This document shows, piece after piece, positions 7,234-14,780 of a stretch of 59,280 bases of DNA (the stretch's first letter is position 1; each line of letters begins with the position of its first letter). Origin of the DNA: Treponema denticola. GTDB taxonomy: Bacteria > Spirochaetota > Spirochaetia > Treponematales > Breznakiellaceae. A model generated the notes under the pieces. That model was not told where the DNA came from and did no database searches. It saw only the letters and a program-made list of their open reading frames with translations. The stretch is from the NCBI GenBank assembly GCA_020719845.1, contig DYPP01000006.1, positions 1 to 59,280 of the forward strand, given 5' to 3'. The position numbers and the translations under genes were made by a program.

Positions 7234-7392
7234 CCAGGAGTTTGTCGGACTTGTCTGTTTTAAATTGAAAAAATTGCGGCTCGCCGCAATTTTTACCTTG
7301 CAAACTCCCAAAGGAGCCGAGTTTATCGGCATTTTGGCAACCCAAGGGGCACCCTTGGGTTGCCAAAATCCACCAGTCCGACTGGCTCCTGG
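7234..7392. repeat. Multi-hairpin dispersed repeat, copy 2
   Basis: Second copy of the element at 5063-5219. Its ends are imperfect inverted repeats: CCAGGAGTTTGTCGGACT (7234-7251) against the complement of the last 18 bases (7375-7392), with three mismatches. The first hairpin (7269-7294) is identical to copy 1. The second has perfect 18-base arms, 7331-7348 with 7352-7369, around GCA. Five consecutive positions in the left arm differ from copy 1, and all five are compensated in the right arm. It occupies the pstS-pstC gap. Confidence 0.85.
7269..7294. terminator. Bidirectional intrinsic terminator-like hairpin inside repeat copy 2
   Basis: Same perfect 12-base stem with TC loop and flanking A5/T5 as at 5096-5121. 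Placed after pstS, it could let part of the transcripts end there so that the binding protein is made in excess of the permease. That role is inferred. Confidence 0.55.
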
Positions 7393-7462
7393 CTTAAAGT
7401 TTCCTTCCAGCAGTTCTGCCGGGCCCCGCCCGCCGGAACGGCTGGAAAATGAGGGACCCTTG

Positions 7463-8329
7463 TTGAAAACGAAGTACCTGAAAGACCGGCTGTTCGAAAA
7501 CTTTTTTCTGATCAGCGCCTTCATTTCGGTGGTGAGCGTCATTTTCATCACCTTTTTTATTCTGCAGAGCGGTCTTCCGCTTTTCAAGAAGGTTTCCGTC
7601 ATTGAGTTCCTCTTCGGGAACGTCTGGGCTCCCGTCGACGAACCCGCCAAGTTCGGCATCCTGATGTTCATCGTCGGTTCGTTCTACGTGACCCTGCTGG
7701 CCCTGTTGATTTCCGTGCCCATCGGCCTGGCGGTCGGCATTTTCCTGGCGGAGTTCGCCAGGGGGCGCTACGCCCGGTTTCTGAAAAGCACGGTTGAACT
7801 GCTGGCCGGCATCCCGTCGGTCATCTACGGGCTGTTCGGCATCGCCTTCATCGCCTTCTCCGTGCGCAACCTGTTCGGCGGCAACGGGTACAGCGTGCTG
7901 TCGGCGGCCATCATTCTTTCAATCATGACTCTGCCTACCATCATCAGCATTACCGAGGTCTCGCTGCGCGCGGTTCCCTCGGAATTGAAAGAGGGGTCCC
8001 TGGCCCTCGGCGCGACCCACTGGGAAACGATTTACAAGGTGCTGTTGCCGGCAGGGCGCTCGGGAATCCTGGCTGGCGTGGTGCTCGGCATGGGGCGGGC
8101 CATCGGCGAGACCATGGCGGTCCTGCTGGTCGCGGGCAACGCCCCGATCATGCCCACCGGACCGCTTTCCATGACCAGGACCCTGACCATGAACATTATC
8201 ACCGACATGAGCTACGCCTCGGGCGACCACATGACGGCGCTTTTTACGACCGGTATTGTGCTGTTCTTTTTTATCCTGGTGCTTAACCTGCTGGTGCAGC
8301 TGATTCTTAAAAAAGCCGTGCACTTATAG
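7463..8329 (+). CDS. pstC: Phosphate ABC transporter permease PstC
   Basis: An inner-membrane permease of about 288 residues with six hydrophobic helices and the ABC-permease coupling loop [20 protein letters not shown], which contacts PstB. It is homologous to the downstream pstA product and pairs with it. The frame is open to 7265, but that part runs through the repeat element. TTG at 7463 (or the adjacent TTG at 7460) follows GAGGG at 7451-7455 and starts the family-like region, so I chose it. The gene is 17 bases from pstA. Confidence 0.85.
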   Translation: MKTKYLKDRLFENFFLISAFISVVSVIFITFFILQSGLPLFKKVSVIEFLFGNVWAPVDEPAKFGILMFIVGSFYVTLLALLISVPIGLAVGIFLAEFARGRYARFLKSTVELLAGIPSVIYGLFGIAFIAFSVRNLFGGNGYSVLSAAIILSIMTLPTIISITEVSLRAVPSELKEGSLALGATHWETIYKVLLPAGRSGILAGVVLGMGRAIGETMAVLLVAGNAPIMPTGPLSMTRTLTMNIITDMSYASGDHMTALFTTGIVLFFFILVLNLLVQLILKKAVHL

Positions 8330-8346
8330 AGATAGGAGAATTTACG

Positions 8347-9972
8347 GTGGCAAACAACGCTACGCAAAGCGCGCTGCATATCCAGGGTAGAAAGCGGTCC
8401 CAGAATATTGCGCATTTTATTATCTGGGGTGCCTCGATTTTGACCATCGGGGTGCTGTTTGTCATCATCGGCTATATTCTATTCCGCGGCTTCTATTCCA
8501 GCAACATCAAGAATTATAGCGTGCTATCCATAGAAGAAGCTTCTTTTGAAGGCTACATGCTGGTGGTCAACCGAAAGATACGGCTGAAGGAGATGCCGAT
8601 CAGTTCTACCGTGGACGCCTACGTCGGCGAGCACATCGACTGGGGCAAGCTGAGCGAACAGGAGTACGAACTTGCGCCCTGCCTGGTGGATCCTGCCTTG
8701 CCCGACGGCGGACGCATGCTCGACTCCCTGGGTATTTCCACCGACGATCTAACGCCCTTGGCGCTGGTTTTTCCGGATGCCGCCCAGGCTCTGGCGACCG
8801 TAGCCCGCAATCTGGGGGCCTTTGCCGTTGTCCCCGTCGACACGCCCTTGCCGCGGAATACCAAACGGTTGAATATCCGGCGCGTTTCCATCGCCGTCAA
8901 TCCGGAGGTCGTCAAGCTGGTGGACAACACCAAATTGCGCATACTGGACCAGTCCCAAATCAAGGCCCTTTTTTCCGGCCGGATCGCCAACTGGCGGGAG
9001 CTCGGCGGGCTTGACTTGCCCGTCACCCTGGTGCTTCCTTCCGAGTCGTCCTCATTGGCCGCGTTGGCGGCGGCTCAGGGCTATTTTCCGGCGGATGCAA
9101 CGCCTGCGGCCAAACGGCTGAAAGCGGCGTCGATACCGGACCAGCTGGAACTGCTCAAGTCTGAACCGGGAGCGGTAACCCTGTTCTATACAGCCGATGC
9201 GCTCCGCAGTCGCGCGGTGCTTCTGTCCGTCGAGCGGCGGGAACGGGGGACAAACCTGACCCTGGACTTCTTGATTGAAGAGCCCAAGATGTCCGGTCGG
9301 GTAGGTGGAATTTCCACGATTATCATCAATACCCTGATCATGATTCTGCTTACCCTGTCGATTGCGACGCCGATCGGCGTATCTGCGGCGATCTACCTGG
9401 TGGAATATTCGCGCCAGAGCCGGCTGGTCAATTTGTTGCGCCTGGGCACCGAAACCCTGGCGGGGATTCCTTCCATTATTTTTGGCCTCTTCGGCATGAT
9501 CTTCTTCGTCAACATTCTCGGCTGGGGCATCGGCCTTTTCTCCGGCGTGCTGACGCTGACCCTGATGATCCTGCCCACCATCGTGCGCACCAGCGAAGAA
9601 GCGCTCAAATCGGTGCCCATGTCCATGCGGGAGGGCAGTCTGGCGCTGGGAGCCTCCAAGCTGCAGACCGTGCTGCGCGTCGCGGTTCCCGCGGCCATGC
9701 CGGGCATCCTGACCGGCGTCATACTCAGCCTGGGCCGGGCGGTCGGAGAAACCGCGGCCCTGATCTTTACCATGGGGTCCAACTACGAGGTGGCAGGCAA
9801 CCTGTTTTCTTCCGCCCGGGTGCTGGCGGTGCACGTGTACCTGATCGTCGCCGAGGGTATATCCATGGACAAAGCCTTCGCTACGGCGACCATTCTGGTG
9901 TTCATCATTTTATTCGTCAATCTGACCACTACCCATCTCATCGGTCGATTCAATACGATGGCCGGGAAATAA
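8347..9972 (+). CDS. pstA: Phosphate ABC transporter permease PstA with large inserted extracytoplasmic domain
   Basis: At 541 residues this is almost twice the usual PstA length (about 280-300). It has one N-terminal helix (about 25-47), then about 265 non-membrane residues, then the ordinary permease core from about residue 318 with the coupling loop [21 protein letters not shown]. The inserted part contains [21 protein letters not shown] near 201-221, which aligns with TLEQLAKIYSGQISNWKDVGG of the neighbouring PstS and is followed by a Ser-rich LPSESSS where PstS has NRDETSG. So a PstS-like domain seems inserted after the first helix, facing the periplasm. GTG start with AGGAG upstream. 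The permease role is secure; the insert's role is not. Confidence 0.85.
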   Translation: MANNATQSALHIQGRKRSQNIAHFIIWGASILTIGVLFVIIGYILFRGFYSSNIKNYSVLSIEEASFEGYMLVVNRKIRLKEMPISSTVDAYVGEHIDWGKLSEQEYELAPCLVDPALPDGGRMLDSLGISTDDLTPLALVFPDAAQALATVARNLGAFAVVPVDTPLPRNTKRLNIRRVSIAVNPEVVKLVDNTKLRILDQSQIKALFSGRIANWRELGGLDLPVTLVLPSESSSLAALAAAQGYFPADATPAAKRLKAASIPDQLELLKSEPGAVTLFYTADALRSRAVLLSVERRERGTNLTLDFLIEEPKMSGRVGGISTIIINTLIMILLTLSIATPIGVSAAIYLVEYSRQSRLVNLLRLGTETLAGIPSIIFGLFGMIFFVNILGWGIGLFSGVLTLTLMILPTIVRTSEEALKSVPMSMREGSLALGASKLQTVLRVAVPAAMPGILTGVILSLGRAVGETAALIFTMGSNYEVAGNLFSSARVLAVHVYLIVAEGISMDKAFATATILVFIILFVNLTTTHLIGRFNTMAGK

Positions 9973-9989
9973 GAGGAGCACTTTCGACT

Positions 9990-10751
9990 ATGCAAGATAC
10001 CACCCCGATCTTCGAGACCCGTGATCTGGATCTTTACTATGGACCGACTCAGGCGCTCAAGAAGGTCAACATAGCGATCCTGCCCAACAGCGTTACTGCT
10101 CTGATCGGCCCTTCGGGATGCGGAAAGTCCACCTTTTTGCGTACCCTGAACCGCATGAACGATCTGATCGACGGTGTGGTCATCACCGGGCAGGTGTTGT
10201 TCGAAAACCAGGACATATACGCCGACTACGACTTCATCGAGCTGCGCAAGCGCATCGGCATGGTATTCCAGAAGCCCAACCCCTTTCCCATGAGCATCTT
10301 CGACAACGTCGCCTACGGGCCGCGGGTACACGGGATCAACAAGCACGCGGAATTGAACGAAGTCGTGGAACGGTGCATCAAGGACGTGGCGCTCTGGGAC
10401 GAAGTCAAGGACCGCCTGCACAAGCCGGCGCTGGGCTTGTCCGGCGGCCAGCAGCAACGGCTCTGCATCGCCCGCTCGCTGGCGGTAGAACCCGAAGTGT
10501 TGCTCATGGACGAACCGACCAGCGCGCTGGATCCCATCTCCACCAGCCGGATTGAAGATCTGCTGGATGTTCTCAAGAAGAAATACACCATCGTCATCGT
10601 GACCCACAATATGCAGCAGGCCGGTCGCGTTTCGGATATGACCGGCTTTTTTCTCAACGGAGAAATGCCGGAATACTCGAAGACCAAGGATCTTTTTTTC
10701 AACCCCAAGGATACCCGGACCGAAAATTATATATCCGGCAAATTCGGTTGA
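9990..10751 (+). CDS. pstB: Phosphate ABC transporter ATP-binding protein
   Basis: The 253-residue ATPase of the Pst importer. It shows Walker [10 protein letters not shown] at 40-48, the Q-loop in [11 protein letters not shown] (a PstB hallmark), the signature LSGGQQQRL near 149, Walker [13 protein letters not shown] and the switch histidine in THNMQQA. Length and motifs are standard. ATG at 9990 follows AGAGGAG. No phoU gene follows; a terminator comes next, so the operon ends here. Confidence 0.96.
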   Translation: MQDTTPIFETRDLDLYYGPTQALKKVNIAILPNSVTALIGPSGCGKSTFLRTLNRMNDLIDGVVITGQVLFENQDIYADYDFIELRKRIGMVFQKPNPFPMSIFDNVAYGPRVHGINKHAELNEVVERCIKDVALWDEVKDRLHKPALGLSGGQQQRLCIARSLAVEPEVLLMDEPTSALDPISTSRIEDLLDVLKKKYTIVIVTHNMQQAGRVSDMTGFFLNGEMPEYSKTKDLFFNPKDTRTENYISGKFG

Positions 10752-10759
10752 ACCTCTGC

Positions 10760-10781
10760 CGTCCGGCAACGGACGTTTTTT
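10760..10781 (+). terminator. Intrinsic terminator of the pst operon
   Basis: CGTCCG (10760-10765) pairs with CGGACG (10770-10775) around GCAA, and six Ts follow. It is nine bases after the pstB stop codon. Confidence 0.8.
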
Positions 10782-10885
10782 CGGGTTTTTCTGCTTCCCC
10801 TGTTACCACCGGGGACTTGCTTTGTTTACCTTGATGACGGCAAAAGTGCCGCTCTTCATCTCCTTCCTCCTTTTCCCTTTTCTCC

Positions 10886-10930
10886 GGCTCCCCGGGTTTC
10901 GACTCCTTTTCCCGGGGAGCCTCTTTTTTT
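10886..10930 (+). terminator. Second intrinsic terminator before the pdh operon
   Basis: GGCTCCCCGGG (10886-10896) pairs perfectly with CCCGGGGAGCC (10911-10921), and TCTTTTTTTT follows. It backs up the terminator at 10760 and insulates the downstream promoter. The stretch 10782-10885 between the two is pyrimidine-rich and shows no gene. Confidence 0.8.
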
Positions 10931-10959
10931 TGACTAATATATGACATATTCAGTATTAT
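10930..10959 (+). promoter_or_regulatory. Sigma-70 promoter for the pyruvate dehydrogenase operon
   Basis: TTGACT at 10930-10935 and TATTAT at 10954-10959 are 18 bases apart in an AT-rich island immediately after a terminator. The first gene starts at 10996 with AGGAGG at 10983-10988. This is the only promoter-like sequence seen before the four pdh genes. Confidence 0.65.
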
Positions 10960-10995
10960 ATATTCGTGCCATCTCAGCGGACAGGAGGTTTCAGG

Positions 10996-11442
10996 GTGAA
11001 CGCGAACGAATTGACGGGCAGGCTGGAGCGGCTGCTTTCCCTTTCCAAAGTAGGTTTGTTGACCACCGTAGACGCGGAGGGCTATCCCCGCAGCCGGTGG
11101 ATGACCCCGGCCATGGTCAAGGGGCGTCCGGAATATTTGTACGCCGTAACCGCGCCGGACTCGCCCAAGGCCGGCCAGATCTCTGCCCATCCACGGGTAG
11201 GCTGGACTTTTCAGAGCCGTGTGCTGGACGAGATCGTGTCCGTAGCGGGCAGCGCCGAATTGGTCGTCGACCCGCAGCTGCGGGCGGAAGTCCTGGAAGC
11301 CATCGGCCCCAACCTGCAGATCTTCTGGAAGGTCAACGGCGATTCCCGAAACCTGGTCATCGTCGAGACGCGGATACTGGAAATTGGCTGTTTTCTCCCG
11401 TTGGAAGGCCGGCAGTACCGGTCCGGGGTAGGCCGGGTATGA
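10996..11442 (+). CDS. Pyridoxamine 5'-phosphate oxidase-like flavin-binding protein
   Basis: A 148-residue protein of the split beta-barrel FMN-binding superfamily (general stress protein 26 type). Early segments VGLLTTVDAEGYPRSRWM and LYAVTAPDSPKAGQI, followed by HPRVGWTF and a SAELV strand, follow the order seen in that group. Real PNPOx enzymes are longer and have additional PLP residues, so this is more likely a flavin- or haem-binding protein of unknown substrate. GTG at 10996 has AGGAGG at 10983-10988. It overlaps pdhA by four bases, so it is the first gene of the pyruvate dehydrogenase operon. Confidence 0.72.
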   Translation: MNANELTGRLERLLSLSKVGLLTTVDAEGYPRSRWMTPAMVKGRPEYLYAVTAPDSPKAGQISAHPRVGWTFQSRVLDEIVSVAGSAELVVDPQLRAEVLEAIGPNLQIFWKVNGDSRNLVIVETRILEIGCFLPLEGRQYRSGVGRV

Positions 11443-12431
11443 AGATGACCAAGGAAAAACGTAAAAGCCTTTTGCGGACCATGATGCTGATCCGCCGCTT
11501 TGAAGAAGAAGCGGGCAAGATGTACGGACTCCGCAAGATTGGCGGCTTCTGCCACCTGTACAACGGTCAGGAGGCCATCGCCGTGGGCACCGCCGCGGCG
11601 CTGGACCTTTCCAAGGATTATGTGCTGACCGGATACCGGGACCACGGCCACGCGCTGGCCTGCGGCATGGAACCCAAGGCGGTGATGGCCGAATTGTTCG
11701 GCCGGGCGACGGGATCGTCCCGGGGCAAGGGCGGATCCATGCACCTGTTCGACGAGGAGCGCCATTTTCTGGGCGGCAACGGCATCGTCGGCGCCCAGAT
11801 CCCGGTGGCTACCGGGGTGGCCTTTCAGCAGCAGTACGACGCCTCGGGCGGCGTTACCGCCGTCTTCTTCGGCGACGGCGCCATCCATCAGGGCGCTTTT
11901 CATGAAAGCCTCAACATGGCCAGGATCTGGTCGCTGCCGGTGATCTACGCCTGCGAGAACAACCAGTTCGGCATGGGCACCAGCTGGAAGCGGGTATCCT
12001 CGGTGCAGGATTTCAGCATCATGGGAGCCAGCTACGGCATCAGCGGACGCCAGGTGGACGGCATGGACGTCATGGCGGTGTATGACGCCTTCACCGCCGC
12101 CGCCGAGTCGGCCCGCAAGGGGGAGCCCGTGTTGCTGGACCTGCGCACCTACCGCTACAAGGGCCACTCCATGAGCGACCCCCAAAAGTACCGCAGCAAG
12201 GAAGAAGTCGAATCCTATCGGGCCCACGATCCGCTGCTGATCTACCAGGATCGATTGGTCTCGGAAAAATTGATCGGCCCCGAGGACGTTCAAACTATGG
12301 AGGCCGAAATGGACGCCCTGGTGGCGGAAGCGGTGGCTTTTGCCGAAAACAGTCCGGAACCGTCGCTTTCCTCGCTCTACGATGACGTCTATTCAGGCCC
12401 TTATCCGCGGGCCGCGCTGGAGGGGAATTAA
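11439..12431 (+). CDS. pdhA: Pyruvate dehydrogenase E1 component, alpha subunit
   Basis: The alpha chain of the thiamine-diphosphate-dependent E1 enzyme that decarboxylates pyruvate and transfers the acetyl group to lipoyl-E2. Of 330 residues, the ThDP motif runs from GDG at about 145 to NN at about 175 (GDGAIHQGAFHESLNMA...ENN). The conserved YRDHGHALACG and RGKGGSMH segments and the phosphorylation-loop-like YRYKGHSMSDP are also present. ATG at 11439 overlaps the preceding stop; ATG at 11445 is an alternative. Pyruvate rather than a branched-chain keto acid is inferred from overall likeness to PDH-type E1. Confidence 0.88.
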   Translation: MKMTKEKRKSLLRTMMLIRRFEEEAGKMYGLRKIGGFCHLYNGQEAIAVGTAAALDLSKDYVLTGYRDHGHALACGMEPKAVMAELFGRATGSSRGKGGSMHLFDEERHFLGGNGIVGAQIPVATGVAFQQQYDASGGVTAVFFGDGAIHQGAFHESLNMARIWSLPVIYACENNQFGMGTSWKRVSSVQDFSIMGASYGISGRQVDGMDVMAVYDAFTAAAESARKGEPVLLDLRTYRYKGHSMSDPQKYRSKEEVESYRAHDPLLIYQDRLVSEKLIGPEDVQTMEAEMDALVAEAVAFAENSPEPSLSSLYDDVYSGPYPRAALEGN

Positions 12432-12434
12432 GCC

Positions 12435-13415
12435 ATGGCGACAATCAGTTACCGGGAAGCCCTCAATCGGGCCCTGGACGAAGAAATGGCCCGGGACGCG
12501 GGCGTGTTCCTGATGGGTGAAGAAGTAGCCGAATACGACGGGGCCTACAAGGTCAGCAAGGGCCTGCTGGCCAAATACGGCGCCCGGCGGGTCATCGACA
12601 CGCCGATCACCGAGCTCGGCTTTACCGGGATCGGCGTGGGGGCGGCCCAGGTCGGCCTGCGGCCGGTGATCGAGTGGATGACCCACAACTTTGCCCTGCT
12701 GGCGCTGGACCAGGTGGTCAACAACGCCGCCAAGATGCGCTACATGTCGGGAGGGCGCTTCAAGATGCCCCTGGTGTTCCGGGGACCCAACGGCCCGGCG
12801 GAATTTCTGGCCGGCCAGCATTCCCAGTCCTTTGCCTCCTACTGGGCCCACGTGCCGGGCCTCAAGGTGGTGGCGCCGTCCACGCCCGCCGACGCCTACG
12901 GCCTGCTCAAGAGCGCCATCCGGGACGACGATCCGGTGGTGGTGCTGGAATCGGAAATGCTGTACGGCATGACCGGAGAGGTGCCGTCTGAAGAATACCT
13001 GGTGCCCATCGGCAAAGCGTCGGTTCTGCGGGAGGGCGGGGACGTGACCCTGGTCAGTTTTTCCAAACCCGTGCGCTACTGCCTGGACGCGGCGGCGGAA
13101 CTAGCCAAGCAGGGTATTCAGGCGGAAGTAGTCGACCTGCGATCCCTGCGGCCCCTGGATATGGAGACCGTGCTGGCTTCGGTGGGCAAGACCAACCGGG
13201 CGGTGGTGGTGGATGAAGCCTGGCCGGTGGCCAGCGTGGGCAGCCACGTGGCCTGGCGCATTTCCCGGGACCGGTTCGACCGGCTGGACGCGCCGGTGGA
13301 GCTGGTGTCGTCCGCGGACGTGCCCATGCCCTACAACCATACCCTGGAACTTTCGGCCCAGCCGAATGTGGAGAAGATCATCAACGCGGTCAAGCGCGTT
13401 CTGTACCGGGAGTAG
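12435..13415 (+). CDS. pdhB: Pyruvate dehydrogenase E1 component, beta subunit
   Basis: The 326-residue beta chain of E1. The N-terminus SYREALNRALDEEMARD, the acidic MGEEVAEYDGAYKVSKGL segment that contacts ThDP, DTPITELGFTGIGVGAA, and the C-terminal VDLRSLRPLDMETV block are all standard for E1 beta. It forms a heterotetramer with PdhA. It starts three bases after pdhA stops and is followed three bases later by the E2 gene. Confidence 0.92.
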   Translation: MATISYREALNRALDEEMARDAGVFLMGEEVAEYDGAYKVSKGLLAKYGARRVIDTPITELGFTGIGVGAAQVGLRPVIEWMTHNFALLALDQVVNNAAKMRYMSGGRFKMPLVFRGPNGPAEFLAGQHSQSFASYWAHVPGLKVVAPSTPADAYGLLKSAIRDDDPVVVLESEMLYGMTGEVPSEEYLVPIGKASVLREGGDVTLVSFSKPVRYCLDAAAELAKQGIQAEVVDLRSLRPLDMETVLASVGKTNRAVVVDEAWPVASVGSHVAWRISRDRFDRLDAPVELVSSADVPMPYNHTLELSAQPNVEKIINAVKRVLYRE

Positions 13416-13418
13416 AAG

Positions 13419-14771
13419 ATGGCGGAAGCGATACCCATGCTGGCCCTGTCCCCGACCATGACCGAAGGCACCATCGCCGCCTGGAAGTACGCGGAAGGAC
13501 AAGCCGTAAAGAAAGGTTCCGTGCTCTGCGAGGTGGAAACCGACAAGGCGGTCATGGACTATGAAGCCCCGGTGGCCGGGACGCTGCTTAAAATTGTGGT
13601 GCCTTCCGGAGAAGGCGCGGCGGTGGGCACGCTGATCGCCGTCATCGGCCGGGAAGGGGAGGAGTACGCCAGCCTGATCAAGGCAGCCGGCGCGGCTCAG
13701 GCAGCCGCCCCGGCGACCAAACCCGCCGCCGCGTCCCCTCCCGTTCCGGCGGTTGCGGGAACCGTGTCCGCGCCGCCCCCTGCCGCCACACCGGATCCGA
13801 CTCAGGCGGCCACGGTTCCGGGCGGCGGTCCGGCGCTGGCCCCGGGGTATCCGCCGTCGTCGCCCCTGGCCCGGGTTCTGGCCCGGGAAGCGGGCCTGGA
13901 CCTGCGCTCCCTGCGGGGCAGCGGACCCCACGGACGGGTGGTTAAACGGGACGTCGAAGCCGGCTTGGAGTCCGGCCTGTCGGCGGCATCGGTCCGGCCT
14001 GCTGCCGGCGTCTCCGGTGCTGTTCACGCTGGTCTTGAAAGTGCCGACCCAGGCCCCGGCGCGGCGTTGCTCGCGGACCGGGTGGTGCCCCTGTCCCGGC
14101 TGCGGGCGGTGATCGCCAAACGGCTGGGCGATTCGATGCGCGACGCGCCGCACTTCTTTCTGCGCGCCGCGGTGGCCACGGACCGGCTGGCCCAGCTGCG
14201 CCGGAGCGCCAACGAAGACCGAGCAGAACCGGACCGGCTGTCGCTGAACGCCTACTTCGTCAAGCTGTCCGCCGCAGCCATCGCGCTCAACCCGGGCATC
14301 AACGCCATCTGGCGGGGCGACGGCATCGAATACCGCCGCTCCGTGGACGTCGCCCTGGCGGTGGCCGTGGGCGACGGCCTGGTGGCGCCGGTGGTGCGGG
14401 ATTGCGTCCACAAGAGCGTCTCGGAAATCGAAGCCGAGTTTCGTGGTCTGATCGCCCGGGCCAAGGCGGGCGCCCTCAAGCCGGAAGACTACGAGGGCGC
14501 CACCTTCACCATTTCCAACCTGGGTGCCTGGGGCGTGGAGGAGTTCACCGCCATCATCAACCCGCCGGGTTCGGCCATTTTGGCCCTGGGGGCGATGGTC
14601 AAGGAGCCGGTGGTGGAGCAGAACCGGGACGGGAAAGACGTGGTGCACATTCGTTCTCGTCTCCGGGCTACGCTTTCCTGCGATCATCGGGTGATCGACG
14701 GCGCGCTGGGCGCCGCCTTTTTGCGGGATCTGAAGACCATCATGGAAGAGCCCGCCCGGGCGCTGGTATAG
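13419..14771 (+). CDS. pdhC: Dihydrolipoamide acetyltransferase (E2) of pyruvate dehydrogenase
   Basis: The E2 core enzyme carries the acetyl group on a lipoyl arm to coenzyme A. Domain order in 450 residues: a single lipoyl domain with the lipoyl-lysine in ETDKAVMD (K43); an Ala/Pro-rich linker; an E3/E1-binding domain at about 145-181 (PLARVLAREAGLDL...GSGPHGRVVKRDV); a second Ala-rich linker; and the catalytic domain ending with the active-site motif HRVIDG at about 424. The start at 13419 lies three bases after pdhB. Confidence 0.94.
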   Translation: MAEAIPMLALSPTMTEGTIAAWKYAEGQAVKKGSVLCEVETDKAVMDYEAPVAGTLLKIVVPSGEGAAVGTLIAVIGREGEEYASLIKAAGAAQAAAPATKPAAASPPVPAVAGTVSAPPPAATPDPTQAATVPGGGPALAPGYPPSSPLARVLAREAGLDLRSLRGSGPHGRVVKRDVEAGLESGLSAASVRPAAGVSGAVHAGLESADPGPGAALLADRVVPLSRLRAVIAKRLGDSMRDAPHFFLRAAVATDRLAQLRRSANEDRAEPDRLSLNAYFVKLSAAAIALNPGINAIWRGDGIEYRRSVDVALAVAVGDGLVAPVVRDCVHKSVSEIEAEFRGLIARAKAGALKPEDYEGATFTISNLGAWGVEEFTAIINPPGSAILALGAMVKEPVVEQNRDGKDVVHIRSRLRATLSCDHRVIDGALGAAFLRDLKTIMEEPARALV

Positions 14772-14780
14772 GAGGGTGGG

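Noticed and set aside
7265-7462. N-terminal extension of pstC to 7265
   Set aside because: That part is translated repeat element; the permease-like sequence begins at about 7463.
10941-11438. N-terminal extension of pdhA
   Set aside because: It is the out-of-frame reading of the PNPOx-like gene; E1 alpha sequence begins at 11439.
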